Shown piece by piece: positions 22,901 to 31,040 of a stretch of 64,000 nucleotides of DNA (position 1 is the first letter of the stretch; the number at the start of each line of letters is the position of its first letter). The notes below the pieces were generated by a model. The model saw nothing but the letters and a program-made list of their open reading frames with translations. It had not been told where the DNA came from and ran no database searches. Source of the DNA: CAYLNH01 sp964384625 (lineage in GTDB: Bacteria > Verrucomicrobiota > Lentisphaeria > JABSQK01); contig CAYLNH010000004.1 of assembly GCA_964384625.1 (NCBI GenBank), positions 23,729 through 87,728 of the forward strand, in the 5' to 3' direction. A program made the position numbers and the translations under genes.

Positions 22901-25322
22901 TGGTCAGGAACGGCGTCGCCCGGTCGGCGCTGTACATCGCAATCAGAGTCTGGTCAATCGGGATGTCCGGTTTGGTCTTGCCGGCAAACTGGTCCATCGA
23001 AAACGTCTCCACCAGCACCGACCAGGGCCGGTTCTTCCACTTCACCTGTTTGACTTTCGGCAGGATTTCCGAGGCGCTCAAGTCCGGGTGGTTGAGCAGT
23101 TGCGGGAAAAACCGGCGCAACCAGCGCTGCAGCGTCAGGTAGCGGTCCGGATTCAGGCCGGCCAGATCGTCGGCCGGGCTGAACACCACGCCGTTGTAGC
23201 TGTGCACGTTCTTCAAGGCGAACGCCGGCAGCTGGCCGGCGCCCTGGAAGTACTGTGCCGGCGACGTTCCATCCGGGAAAAAATAATCTTCGTCGCGGCC
23301 GCCGGCGCGGGTCATGGTATCAACCCAGGGATTGCGCTCCACGCCGGCCGGCAACACGACCGCAGCGGCGATCTCTGTGCTCAATTGGCCGAACTTGTGC
23401 GGCCACCGGCCCCGCCGCAGATGCGGGTGCAGCGAGCAGAACCCGATTCCCTCGGTGTGCGCGTCCAGGTCCAGCGAAATCACCAGCTTCGGCCGGCGCC
23501 GGCCAAGGACCTCCAGCAGTCGGGAGTTGTCCGTATCCATGTCGAGCAGGTTGCGGGCCTCGGCCTGATATTTCTCGAAGCGCACCAGCAGCATGTCGCG
23601 AAATCCTTTCAGGAGTTTTCGCTGGACCTCGTTCGACGCAACCTGGTGGTAGTACGTCCGGCTGCTGCCGAAGCCGATGTCGATCTTGTTGAACATCACC
23701 AGCAACCGCAACAGGTTCTTCTGACGCTGCTCCAGGACCTCCTGCTGCCGGCGACGTTCGGCGGCGTCGAGTTTCTCGCTCTTCGACAACGCCATCCGTT
23801 CGAGCTTCACCTTGTTCAGCGCCCGTTTCACTTCTTCCTGCAGTTCGCTCTTCACATACCGCCGGGTCCCGGTGCTTTCGTCGAGCTTGGCGCGCCAGTC
23901 CTCGAACAACCACTCGTCCTCGTATACCGGCAGGGCCTTCTTCAGCAGTTCCGTCGCTGCGGCAAAATCGAGGGCGGCGAATTCCTCCATGTGTTTGATA
24001 TTGGCTTCGAGTTCGGCCGTTGCCTCCTTGTCCTCATTGATCTTCGCCATCAAGCTCTTCTTCTCGGCCAGGACCGCGGCTCGAGCGGCGGCCAGCGCCG
24101 CCTGATAGTCCGGCTCGCTCAGCGTCTCGAGGTCCAACTCCGGCGGCCGGTTCAATTCCTCCGCCGCCGCCGCCTCGACTTGATCCCCGAGGCGATGCAG
24201 CACCTGGATCGCGGCAAAGAGCCGGTCCGCCGGCAGCTCCGGCTTCTCCAGTTTGAGCAACGAGTAATTCGTGTGGTACAAACGTGCCCGCCGCAAGCGT
24301 TTGGCCAGATCGTCGCGCACCCGCGCCACGCGCCAGTCGTCGCTGATCAACTGCCAGGCCAACACGCGTTCCCCAAGAAACCGCTGCGTATGCGCGTTGA
24401 CCGCCACCAGCAACACCGAACGCTTCGTTGGCGTCTCGCGGAAATCCGCCAGCAGCTTGAGCAGCAGGTGCAGGTTCAGCAGCGACCGGGCGCCCGTCGC
24501 CCGTGCCGGGACGATACTGTTGGCATCCATCGGCGCCGTAAAAACGGCCACGTCATCCTTCAATTCCTCGTCCGCGCCCGGTACCAGAACCCACAGGTTC
24601 CGCAGGTCCTGCAACTGCCATTTCGACGGCTGCGCCTGCACCTTGACGGACAACGGTTGCTGACGACAGGCCACCCGCAGCCTGGCGCCGGCCGCCGGCG
24701 GCACGAAAAAGCGCGGCACCGCCACCTCGGAGTCGTATAACTTGTTGTAACTATGAAAATATTGGTATTCTTCGGTGCCGATGAAGATAAAGCCCTTGAC
24801 CCCGAACGTCAGCAACCGCAGCCATTCCGAGCTGCAGTTGTATTCCAGCAGCGCAATCGTCCCCTTCAGATCAACCCCGTGCAAACGTCGCAGATCCGCA
24901 TTCGTTCCCTGACCGAAATAGACCAGACGCGATTCGAACTCGGTCTCGGCGAAGTTGCCCGGACGCATCAACGTCGGATGCATCACCTCCAGCTCCACCT
25001 GCCCGACGGCCGGCGCCTGCAGCGACGTTGCGCCCGGGACGAATACCGGTGTCCGGAATCGCAGTTCGCCGGTCTCCAGGCCGCTGGCCTTGAAGCGCGC
25101 CGCCACCAGCCGGTCCAACGCCAGATTCCCCGGAGTGCCCGGGGCCCGGGCTGCGGGGCCTAAGGCACGCAACTCGTCCAGAACAAGTGACGAAGGGGCT
25201 TCCTGACCGACTACCGGCAGCAAAAACGCCAACACCCATAGGAAGACCAGCCATCGCTGGATACATCGTATGTCAACGCCGGCCGTGCCGAAGGAGCGCT
25301 GCCGGCGAATTCCATTTGTCAT
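19932..25322 (-). CDS. Giant FtsX-type permease with PA/M28 peptidase-like ectodomain
   Basis: A 1796-residue membrane protein. The order is: signal anchor (WLVFLWVLAFLLPVVG, about 24-39); PA-like domain (about 140-215, VDLKGTIALLEYNC ... GVKGFIFIG); M28/nicastrin-like segment (about 254-324, VAVFTAPMDANS ... RSVLLVAVNAHTQ); a long charged helical region (about 387-574) and a second half of the ectodomain (LVISLDLDAHTEG). Helices follow near 1067-1150; an FtsX/MacB-type permease (KRRRVRTTLTTTTIVLVVF near 1186; LGTVYERKPEIAIYNAIGLN near 1510) and a roughly 190-residue cytoplasmic C-terminal domain complete it. Canonical M28 zinc ligands are not evident. No ABC ATPase gene is in the window. A TTG start at 25349 is possible. 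Confidence 0.8.
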   Translation of the reverse strand: MTNGIRRQRSFGTAGVDIRCIQRWLVFLWVLAFLLPVVGQEAPSSLVLDELRALGPAARAPGTPGNLALDRLVAARFKASGLETGELRFRTPVFVPGATSLQAPAVGQVELEVMHPTLMRPGNFAETEFESRLVYFGQGTNADLRRLHGVDLKGTIALLEYNCSSEWLRLLTFGVKGFIFIGTEEYQYFHSYNKLYDSEVAVPRFFVPPAAGARLRVACRQQPLSVKVQAQPSKWQLQDLRNLWVLVPGADEELKDDVAVFTAPMDANSIVPARATGARSLLNLHLLLKLLADFRETPTKRSVLLVAVNAHTQRFLGERVLAWQLISDDWRVARVRDDLAKRLRRARLYHTNYSLLKLEKPELPADRLFAAIQVLHRLGDQVEAAAAEELNRPPELDLETLSEPDYQAALAAARAAVLAEKKSLMAKINEDKEATAELEANIKHMEEFAALDFAAATELLKKALPVYEDEWLFEDWRAKLDESTGTRRYVKSELQEEVKRALNKVKLERMALSKSEKLDAAERRRQQEVLEQRQKNLLRLLVMFNKIDIGFGSSRTYYHQVASNEVQRKLLKGFRDMLLVRFEKYQAEARNLLDMDTDNSRLLEVLGRRRPKLVISLDLDAHTEGIGFCSLHPHLRRGRWPHKFGQLSTEIAAAVVLPAGVERNPWVDTMTRAGGRDEDYFFPDGTSPAQYFQGAGQLPAFALKNVHSYNGVVFSPADDLAGLNPDRYLTLQRWLRRFFPQLLNHPDLSASEILPKVKQVKWKNRPWSVLVETFSMDQFAGKTKPDIPIDQTLIAMYSADRATPFLTNRDVVNCYTGMSGETGLAVLYALTEPNVLAPIAYQLGPNGRDVLYTIDKGRIQSSRQMNSNTNFSRQKTLPLFPCREIPIYGRTDPTTLKAGPITVDKVWIKGAQSKSEPEKYGVHGLSSLSPAKSHRSTGPAAVYVWRKDYRFTPESILVITDDRRCLLNADAGNPEGAGFFDAGDFPRDWHRQAAADMEWLNRFRAEEMKGIRNLLMEDFLESGATAREAALAEAGNEAHASARVLTYRSLGSQVKAYSELRKMNRDLLKSILIYMGLMLPFCFFLQKLLFRFTRMEKELLAFAGIFLAMYILFRLIHPAFAIAMNPEAIFIAFILGAIGCFVTYVLHSNFSNEMALLFQTTSGLKDVGYSTVGQTALLLGVQNMKRRRVRTTLTTTTIVLVVFTMLAFSSVSKTTRPMFLRKSEESPYTGLLYHWPAGAPIDEATVQVFRDMYSDKGDVIVRRVRKHGPTWPLAVAGAPGNRMDVHAIVGLPANDRLFKESMAIVDGRFFSSADAREIILSVEGAEALGYARLGAEALRDVRVRFMGEEFKVVGLLGDGRMRHLRDLNPSLPLLPFRSKPKSEEGGDEGDLELDEAEVDGLVMDPANVAFLPAGTAEEFGAAPHSISVRLPDYGAAAAETALWDLIELLLTVGDARFYIGSRDTFTSNDEGTMPMAAGVYYVGSNYRTSIGGKSRLIIPLIIAGSIILNSLLGTVYERKPEIAIYNAIGLNPTHIFTFFLAEALVYGVIGAVGGYLIGQFISLGLKATGWLSGINVNFSSLIVVYAIVFAVGLVLLSTLYPAYVATRTAVPSGRRKWTMPEHDGQTMHVPFPFIYQPQLAPGIIYYLFEYFASCSEVSLGDLTAQFEGAESGDDAAGRPWYELRVAMALAPFDLGVTQEVTYRARFDEVVDTYRLYMTIDRVSGQDTNWVTTNKPFLTTMRTLLLHWRNVDPTQQAWYVARGRELVTQGPPDELPVYEAAGATPADPQQDPEACPS

Positions 25323-25420
25323 AATTGTGGGATTACCTTGTAGTCCCAAAACCGCCTACCCGTAAGATTACGGGAAAACCCGAGAGTTCCACCAGCCGTT
25401 CCCATTTTTGAAATATCGGG

Positions 25421-25448
25421 TTGCTCCGCACGTCTGTGCTCATATAGT
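25421..25448 (+). promoter_or_regulatory. Promoter of tRNA-Arg
   Basis: TTGCTC (25421-25426) and TATAGT (25443-25448) with a 16-base spacer, followed by AC. The tRNA begins 19 bases after the -10 box. It overlaps the divergent leader of the giant permease gene. Confidence 0.7.
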
Positions 25449-25467
25449 ACACCGCCACAGATACCGT

Positions 25468-25544
25468 GCGCCCGTAGCTCAGCTGGATAGAGCGTCTGCC
25501 TCCGGAGCAGAAAGTCGTGAGTTCGAATCTCGCCGGGCGTACCA
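25468..25544 (+). tRNA. tRNA-Arg (anticodon CCG)
   Basis: A 77-base cloverleaf with encoded CCA. Acceptor GCGCCCG pairs with CGGGCGT (first pair G-U). The D arm is GCTC/GAGC, the anticodon stem TCTGC/GCAGA with loop CTCCGGA giving anticodon CCG (codon CGG), and the T arm carries TTCGAAT. All stems close, and the invariant bases of the D and T loops are present. The codon CGG is frequent in this G+C-rich genome. Confidence 0.97.
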
Positions 25545-25560
25545 CCGGAGAACATCGAAG

Positions 25561-25605
25561 CGCCGGCCGACCCCGCGTCCGCCGGCGTCTTCTATTCTAT
25601 CTTCC
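25561..25605. terminator. Hairpin terminator after the tRNA
   Basis: CGCCGGC (25561-25567) pairs with GCCGGCG (25581-25587), followed by a T/C-rich run on the plus strand. It ends the tRNA transcript and overlaps the stop of the GH42 gene running the other way, so it may act on both strands. Confidence 0.65.
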
Positions 25606-27688
25606 CCCCCGCTCCAGACCGCTGGCCGCCGGCCGCCGGCCGCCACACCTTCACCCCGTACCGCTCCAACGTCGCCGTCGGACCAACGACCTCGCCGGTC
25701 AACAAATCCGTGCCGCTGGCGTTGAGGTCCACCTGGACCTCGGCATCGTTGAAGTTCAGCAGAAACACATAGCGGCTGTCGCCGTCGGTGCGAAGCTGCG
25801 CCGTGACGCCCGGCGGCAGATCCGCATCAAGCGCGCGCTTGATCGACAGGTCGGCAGTCAGTTTGCCGTAGAAATCCGTCAGGAACTCGGCGCTGTTGCG
25901 GGACGCCAGGTAGTACGCCCTGCCCTCGCCGAATTGGTTCACCGTACACGCCGGCGAACCGGCGAAATACTCGGTCGCAAACGTCGCCAGCACTTCCGCG
26001 CCCTCGGCGTGGATCACGGAACACGTGTCTACCGCGTCATACTCGCCGGCCAGACCGAGAGGATTGTCCGCCGCCATCACGATCTTGACCGATTCAGACG
26101 GCAGGCAGCTCTGGCTTTCCTCCTCCCAGACGCCGAAGACTTCGCGCAGGCCCTGCCCCGGCACGCCGCCGAGACAGCACAGGTCCGTCTCATCCACGAC
26201 ACCGCTCCAATACGTCATCACCGCCGTGCCGCCGCCTTTGACAAACGCTTTCAGCCGGTCCGCAAAGCCGGGGCGCAGCATGTACGCCATCGGCGCCACC
26301 ACCAGGCGATATGAATCCAACGGCGAGATCTGCTCGATCACGTCCACCGGCACGCCGGCATCCCAGAACGGGCGATAGTGCGCCAGGACCTCCTGCCGGT
26401 ACTTGACGTTTTCGCCGAGGTAGACCCGAGCGCCGAAGTTCAACGCCCACTCATTCTCCCAGTCCTGAATAATCGCGACCTCCGGCTGTACCGTCGTGCC
26501 GACGACGTCGTCCAGTTTCTGCAGCGCGTCGCCCACCGCGGCAACATCGCGGAACACGCGCGTGTTCTCGTGGCCGGCATGGTCGACCACCGCGCCGTGG
26601 AACTTCTCGCAACACCCGCGGCTCTTGCGCCACTGGAAGTACTGTACCGTATCCGAACCATGGGCCACCGCCTGCAGACTCGAGAGCAAATGCATGCCCG
26701 GCTCTTTGCGCTTCTTTACCCGGCAACGCGTCGGAATGCTCGGTACGCTCTCCATCAGCATAAACGGTTTGCCGCCCTTCATGGCACGGTTGATGTCGTG
26801 CTGCAACGCCGTGCGCGCCGCTTCCAGCGCTTCGTCCCCGGTCTCATGCCAGTTCGGGTAGGAGTCCCAGGACACCACGTCCACCGCCCGCGCAAAGGCC
26901 CAGTAGTCCAGCGTCGGGCTGCCCGTCATGAAGTTCGTCGTCACCGGGATGTTCGGCGTCAACTCTTTCAGCGGTGCCGTTTCGGCGTTGAAGAAATCGA
27001 TGGTCTGCGCCGTCTTGAACCGTTCCCAGTCGAGCATCAGCCCGTGCAGACAGGTGTCGGTCGGGACGACATAGTCCCAGTCGGGAAAGGAGTGCGACCA
27101 GAACGACGACCAGTAGGCCGCGTTCAGTTTTTCGATGTCGTTGTCATAGCGCGCCCGCAGCCACGCCTGAAATGCGGCGTAGCACAAGGCACAGTGGCAG
27201 TCGCCGCCGTTGTACTCGTTGGACGCATGCCACACCAGCAACGCCGGGTGATCGGCGTAGCGTTCGGCCAATCGCGTGTTGATCGCCACGCACTTGTCAC
27301 GATAGACCGGCGAGGTCCGGCAGTGATTGTGCCGCCCGCCGTGCGGCTGGCGGGCGCCGTCGGCGTTCACCCGGCGAACTTCCGGATAGGCCCGGCTCAT
27401 CCAGGCCGGCTTCGAACCGCTCGGGGTCGCCATCACCGCATACGCGTTTTGCGCCGCCAGTTTATCCATGATCGTGTCCAGCCAACCGAACTCGTACTGT
27501 CCCTCCGCCGGCTCCAGGGCCGACCAGGCAAAAATCCCGACCGACATCGCATTGCAGCCGGCCAACTGCATCAACCGCATGTCCTCGTCCCAGATCTCCG
27601 GCGTCCGGATCCATTGATCGGGGTTATAGTCGCCGCCGTGCTGCATATGCGGGCACTTCGGGTGAATCGGGGGGAAACGTGTTGTCAT
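25592..27688 (-). CDS. Glycoside hydrolase family 42 beta-galactosidase
   Basis: A 698-residue enzyme of the GH42 (alpha/beta barrel) family, hydrolysing beta-galactosides. It opens with the family pattern QHGGDYNPDQW and the barrel segments NAMSVGIFAWSALEPAEGQYEF. The acid/base Glu is in HASNEYNG (about residue 155) and the nucleophile Glu in MLMESVPS (about 311). A cysteine cluster CHCALC just after the acid/base site matches the zinc-binding loop of some GH42 enzymes. There is no signal peptide, so it is probably cytoplasmic. It is preceded by a terminator-like hairpin in its own leader, which may govern its expression. Confidence 0.93.
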   Translation of the reverse strand: MTTRFPPIHPKCPHMQHGGDYNPDQWIRTPEIWDEDMRLMQLAGCNAMSVGIFAWSALEPAEGQYEFGWLDTIMDKLAAQNAYAVMATPSGSKPAWMSRAYPEVRRVNADGARQPHGGRHNHCRTSPVYRDKCVAINTRLAERYADHPALLVWHASNEYNGGDCHCALCYAAFQAWLRARYDNDIEKLNAAYWSSFWSHSFPDWDYVVPTDTCLHGLMLDWERFKTAQTIDFFNAETAPLKELTPNIPVTTNFMTGSPTLDYWAFARAVDVVSWDSYPNWHETGDEALEAARTALQHDINRAMKGGKPFMLMESVPSIPTRCRVKKRKEPGMHLLSSLQAVAHGSDTVQYFQWRKSRGCCEKFHGAVVDHAGHENTRVFRDVAAVGDALQKLDDVVGTTVQPEVAIIQDWENEWALNFGARVYLGENVKYRQEVLAHYRPFWDAGVPVDVIEQISPLDSYRLVVAPMAYMLRPGFADRLKAFVKGGGTAVMTYWSGVVDETDLCCLGGVPGQGLREVFGVWEEESQSCLPSESVKIVMAADNPLGLAGEYDAVDTCSVIHAEGAEVLATFATEYFAGSPACTVNQFGEGRAYYLASRNSAEFLTDFYGKLTADLSIKRALDADLPPGVTAQLRTDGDSRYVFLLNFNDAEVQVDLNASGTDLLTGEVVGPTATLERYGVKVWRPAAGGQRSGAGGKIE

Positions 27689-27841
27689 CTTGCGCTTTCT
27701 TGCCGGCTTGGGGTTTCAATGAGTGCGCCAATGGCGCCGAATCGATGTGCCAGTATACAAAGCAATCGCCGCACTGCAACACCGGAAGACAGACTGTTGC
27801 GGGGGGGAGCCACTGCATGCCGCCGGGCGCTGGCATAGGAC

Positions 27842-27881
27842 AAAAAAAGCGGACCCCGGCCGTAATCGGCCAAGGGTCCGC
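27842..27881 (-). terminator. Intrinsic terminator in the GH42 leader
   Basis: GCGGACCC (27849-27856) pairs perfectly with GGGTCCGC (27874-27881), with a nested GGCCG-TAAT-CGGCC. On the minus strand it is followed by seven T (27842-27848). No complete minus-strand gene lies to its right until 29499, so it most likely terminates a short leader transcript upstream of GH42. The remaining bases between 27689 and 28119 also contain a GCCGC-TGA-GCGGC hairpin at 27907-27919. Confidence 0.75.
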
Positions 27882-28119
27882 CCCGGGGGGATGGGATCTT
27901 CTTGCTGCCGCTGAGCGGCTTCTTTTCACCCTATGTATTCACGGCAACTCTCCGAGTTATGTCGGACAGAACTCTTTTTTCCTGCTTTTTCCGGCCACCT
28001 GATTCTCTCACGAAAGCTTGGCGGAATCTTCACCTTGGCGGGCGCTTTCAGCTTTCCATCGGGCTGCGCGGGAGTTATTGTGGGAGGTGGCCGCAACTGA
28101 TTACGAAACGAGAGGCCGA

Positions 28120-29502
28120 ATGAGCACGGAATTCAAACGCAATATCCTCTGCATCGGAGCCGGGTATGTCGGCGGCCCGACGATGGCGATGATCGCCGCA
28201 AAATGCCCCGACTGCCGAGTTGAGGTGGTCGACATCAACGCCGAGAAGATCGCCGCCTGGGCGTCGGGCGAGCCGCCGATTTACGAACCGGGGCTGCAAG
28301 ATGTCGTCGCCGAGGCAATCAACCGGAATCTGTTCTTCAGTACCGACATCGGCACCGGTATCGAGCGCGCCGATATCATCTTCGTCAGCGTCAATACGCC
28401 GACAAAGACCTTTGGCCGGGGCGCCGGCATGGCCGCGGACCTGCAATACTGGGAGAAGACCGCACGACAGATCAAACAGCACTCCGCCGGCGATAAGATT
28501 GTGGTTGAGAAGAGCACCTTGCCGGTGCGCACGGCCAAGGCCATGGAACGCATTCTCCATGCCGGCGACAAAGACGTCCACTTCGAGGTGTTGTCCAACC
28601 CGGAGTTTCTGGCCGAAGGCACCGCGATGCAGGACCTGGAAACCCCGGATCGCGTCCTGATCGGCGGCCACGACACGGAGAGCGGGCGGGCCGCGGTTCA
28701 GGAGTTGGTTGAAATCTACGCCCACTGGGTACCCCGCGAACGAATCCTCACGACCAGCGTCTGGTCCAGCGAGCTCTCAAAACTGGTGGCCAACGCCTTC
28801 CTGGCCCAGCGCATCAGTTCGATCAACAGTATTTCCGCCATCTGCGAAGCGACCGAGGCAAATATCGCGGAGGTCTCCCGCGCGATCGGCATGGACCGCC
28901 GTATCGGCGCCCGCTTCCTCAACGCCAGCGTCGGCTTCGGCGGCTCCTGCTTCAAGAAGGACATCCTCAATCTCGTCTATCTTTGCGAACACTTCGGCTT
29001 GCCGCAAGTTGCCGACTACTGGCGTCAGGTAGTGGCGATGAACGACTTCCAGCGCACGCGCTTCGTGCAGCGGATGGTCAGCAGCATGTTCAACACGGTT
29101 GTCGGCAAACGTATTGCCCTGTTGGGCTTCGCCTTCAAAGCGGATACCGGCGACACCCGGGAGAGTCCGGCGATCTACATTGCCCGGCAACTCCTCGAAG
29201 AACGCGCCGACGTCGCGGTCACCGACCCGAAGGCGCTGCCGAACGCAAAGATCGATCTGGCGGATGTTGCCGACCAGGTGGAGTTTGCCGACGACCCGTA
29301 TGCCGCCGCCGAGGGCGCCCATGCCCTGGCAATCCTGACCGAGTGGCAGGCATACCGGGAGCTTGACTACGAACGGATCCATGCGGCCATGATGCAGCCG
29401 GCATTCATCTTTGACGGCCGCAATATCCTCGACCACGGTCGACTCTACGAAATCGGCTTCAACGTCTACCCGATCGGCCAGCCCCCACTGGTCCATATCT
29501 AG
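28120..29502 (+). CDS. ugd: UDP-glucose 6-dehydrogenase
   Basis: A 460-residue enzyme oxidising UDP-glucose to UDP-glucuronate with two NAD. The N-terminal Rossmann motif is [13 protein letters not shown]. The central [14 protein letters not shown] and the catalytic Cys in GGSCFKKD (about residue 276) are intact. The C-terminal domain has [17 protein letters not shown]. The sequence is of the eukaryote-like UGDH type ([26 protein letters not shown]). The ATG at 28120 has GAGG six bases upstream. It converges on the epimerase gene, overlapping by four bases; both act on sugar nucleotides for surface polysaccharide. Confidence 0.96.
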   Translation: MSTEFKRNILCIGAGYVGGPTMAMIAAKCPDCRVEVVDINAEKIAAWASGEPPIYEPGLQDVVAEAINRNLFFSTDIGTGIERADIIFVSVNTPTKTFGRGAGMAADLQYWEKTARQIKQHSAGDKIVVEKSTLPVRTAKAMERILHAGDKDVHFEVLSNPEFLAEGTAMQDLETPDRVLIGGHDTESGRAAVQELVEIYAHWVPRERILTTSVWSSELSKLVANAFLAQRISSINSISAICEATEANIAEVSRAIGMDRRIGARFLNASVGFGGSCFKKDILNLVYLCEHFGLPQVADYWRQVVAMNDFQRTRFVQRMVSSMFNTVVGKRIALLGFAFKADTGDTRESPAIYIARQLLEERADVAVTDPKALPNAKIDLADVADQVEFADDPYAAAEGAHALAILTEWQAYRELDYERIHAAMMQPAFIFDGRNILDHGRLYEIGFNVYPIGQPPLVHI

Positions 29503-30467
29503 CCGCGTTCGCAGGCGATGACGCTCTCAAGAATATCGGTGAGCGATCGGGTCGCCCGCCAACCAATGAGCTGGTTGACCCGGCTGGTATCCGGGACGCG
29601 GCGCTGCATGTCTTCAAACCCCGGCGCGTAGGCCTGGTCGTAGGAAATCTTGACGATGTCGGATTCGCTGCCGGTCAGTTCTTTCACCTTGACGGCCAGT
29701 TCGCCGATTGAGACCTCCTCCGTCGAACCGAGATTGTAAACCCGGCCCGGGGCCTCTTCGTGTTGGGCCAATCCGACCAGCCCGTCGACCACGTCGCGTA
29801 CATCACAGAAGCAACGGCACTGCTTGCCGTCGCCGAAGACCGTGATCGGTTTCCCATCCAGCGCCTGCCGCACGAAGCGCGGGATCACCATGCCGTAGCG
29901 CCCTGTCTGCCGGGCGCCGACGGTGTTGAACAGCCGCACCTGAACGACCTCCAGGGCGTGCTCGTGGGTATAGGCGAAGCCGAGGAACTCGTCCACCATT
30001 TTGCTGGCGGCATAGGCCCAGCGACTCCGGCAGGTGGGGCCCAGCAGGACATCGTCGTCTTCCTGGAAGGGGATTCTGCTGCCCTTGCCGTAGACCTCCG
30101 AGGTGCTGGCCAGGAGAACCCGGCAGTTGTAGCGCAGGGCAGCGGCCAGAACCGCCTCTGTCCCCATGATGTTGGTCGAGATCGTGTGGACCGGGTGCTC
30201 GACGATCAGCATGACACCGACGGCGGCCGCCAGATGTACGACGACATCGGCCTCGGAGGCCAGCCGATCCAGGACGATCGGATCCGTAATGCTCGCCCGG
30301 GCAAACTGGAAGTCGGTCTCGGGCAGGAGGTGCTGGATGTTCTCGATCCGGCCGGTGGACAAGTCGTCAATCACACGGACGCGATGGCCTTGCGCCAACA
30401 GTTTTTCGCAAAGATGCGAACCGATAAAGCCCGCCCCGCCGGTAACCAGATAGGTCTGGGATTCCAA
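29499..30467 (-). CDS. NAD-dependent sugar-nucleotide epimerase/dehydratase
   Basis: A 322-residue extended short-chain dehydrogenase. It carries [12 protein letters not shown] (NAD binding) near the N-terminus, a substrate-site STSEVYG, the catalytic YAASK (about residue 151) and the downstream [22 protein letters not shown]. It is related to UDP-glucose 4-epimerase, UDP-glucuronate decarboxylase and dTDP-glucose dehydratase; the paired ugd gene favours a UDP-glucuronate-processing role, but the reaction cannot be fixed from motifs. I chose TTG at 30465-30467, which has AAGGA nine bases upstream, over a GTG at 30497 inside the preceding gene with no ribosome site. Confidence 0.88.
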   Translation of the reverse strand: MESQTYLVTGGAGFIGSHLCEKLLAQGHRVRVIDDLSTGRIENIQHLLPETDFQFARASITDPIVLDRLASEADVVVHLAAAVGVMLIVEHPVHTISTNIMGTEAVLAAALRYNCRVLLASTSEVYGKGSRIPFQEDDDVLLGPTCRSRWAYAASKMVDEFLGFAYTHEHALEVVQVRLFNTVGARQTGRYGMVIPRFVRQALDGKPITVFGDGKQCRCFCDVRDVVDGLVGLAQHEEAPGRVYNLGSTEEVSIGELAVKVKELTGSESDIVKISYDQAYAPGFEDMQRRVPDTSRVNQLIGWRATRSLTDILESVIACERG

Positions 30468-30472
30468 TGTCT

Positions 30473-31033
30473 TTATTCCTTCTTCTCCGGAGTGCACACC
30501 AGCATGCCGTCGCGGAGTTGCCCGGCCTTGTCGGGAGCGCCCAGTTGGCGGACCAGTTCCAGGGCGAATTCGACGGCAACCCCGGCGCCCTTGCCGGTAA
30601 CAATGCGGCCGTCGACTTCGACTCGCGCGCCGGTGCAGGTCGCGCCGGACAGGCGATCCTCGAAACCGGGATAGCAGGTCACAGCTTTGCCGTCGGTCAC
30701 GCCGGCCGCAGCCAGGGCGATCGGCGCGGCACAGATGGCGCCGAGCAGTTTGCCGTCTGCGGCCGCCCGGCGCAATACGTCGCGCACCGCCTCGTTCTTC
30801 GCCAGGTTCGCGGCCCCGGGCATGCCGCCGGGCAGAACGACGGCGTCAGCCTCCCCCGCGGCAGTCAAAGCGGCGTCGGCCTTGATCGTCACATTGTGCG
30901 CCCCGACAACGTCCGCAGTTCCGGCGACGCTGAGCACATTCACCTTGAAGTCGGCCCGGCGGAGGACGTCGATGATCGCAATCGCCTCGATCTCCTCGAA
31001 GCCGGGCGCCAGCAGCACGTCAATAATCGGCAT
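30473..31033 (-). CDS. DJ-1/PfpI (ThiJ) family protein
   Basis: A 186-residue protein of the DJ-1 superfamily, with roles in protein deglycation or oxidative-stress response. The sequence has LLAPGFEEIEA (conserved Glu), VVLPGGMPGAANL and the nucleophile elbow GAICAAP (Cys about 100). Length and motifs match the closest DJ-1 class. It lies 7 bases after psd and just before the epimerase, so probably in one leftward operon. There is no signal peptide. Confidence 0.93.
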   Translation of the reverse strand: MPIIDVLLAPGFEEIEAIAIIDVLRRADFKVNVLSVAGTADVVGAHNVTIKADAALTAAGEADAVVLPGGMPGAANLAKNEAVRDVLRRAAADGKLLGAICAAPIALAAAGVTDGKAVTCYPGFEDRLSGATCTGARVEVDGRIVTGKGAGVAVEFALELVRQLGAPDKAGQLRDGMLVCTPEKKE

Positions 31034-31040
31034 GGTGGAT

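Noticed and set aside
22521..24740. A 739-codon plus-strand frame within the giant permease gene
   Set aside because: Composition is typical of a G+C shadow (HRQ-, RR- and QQ-rich) and the opposite strand has clear domain structure and helices.
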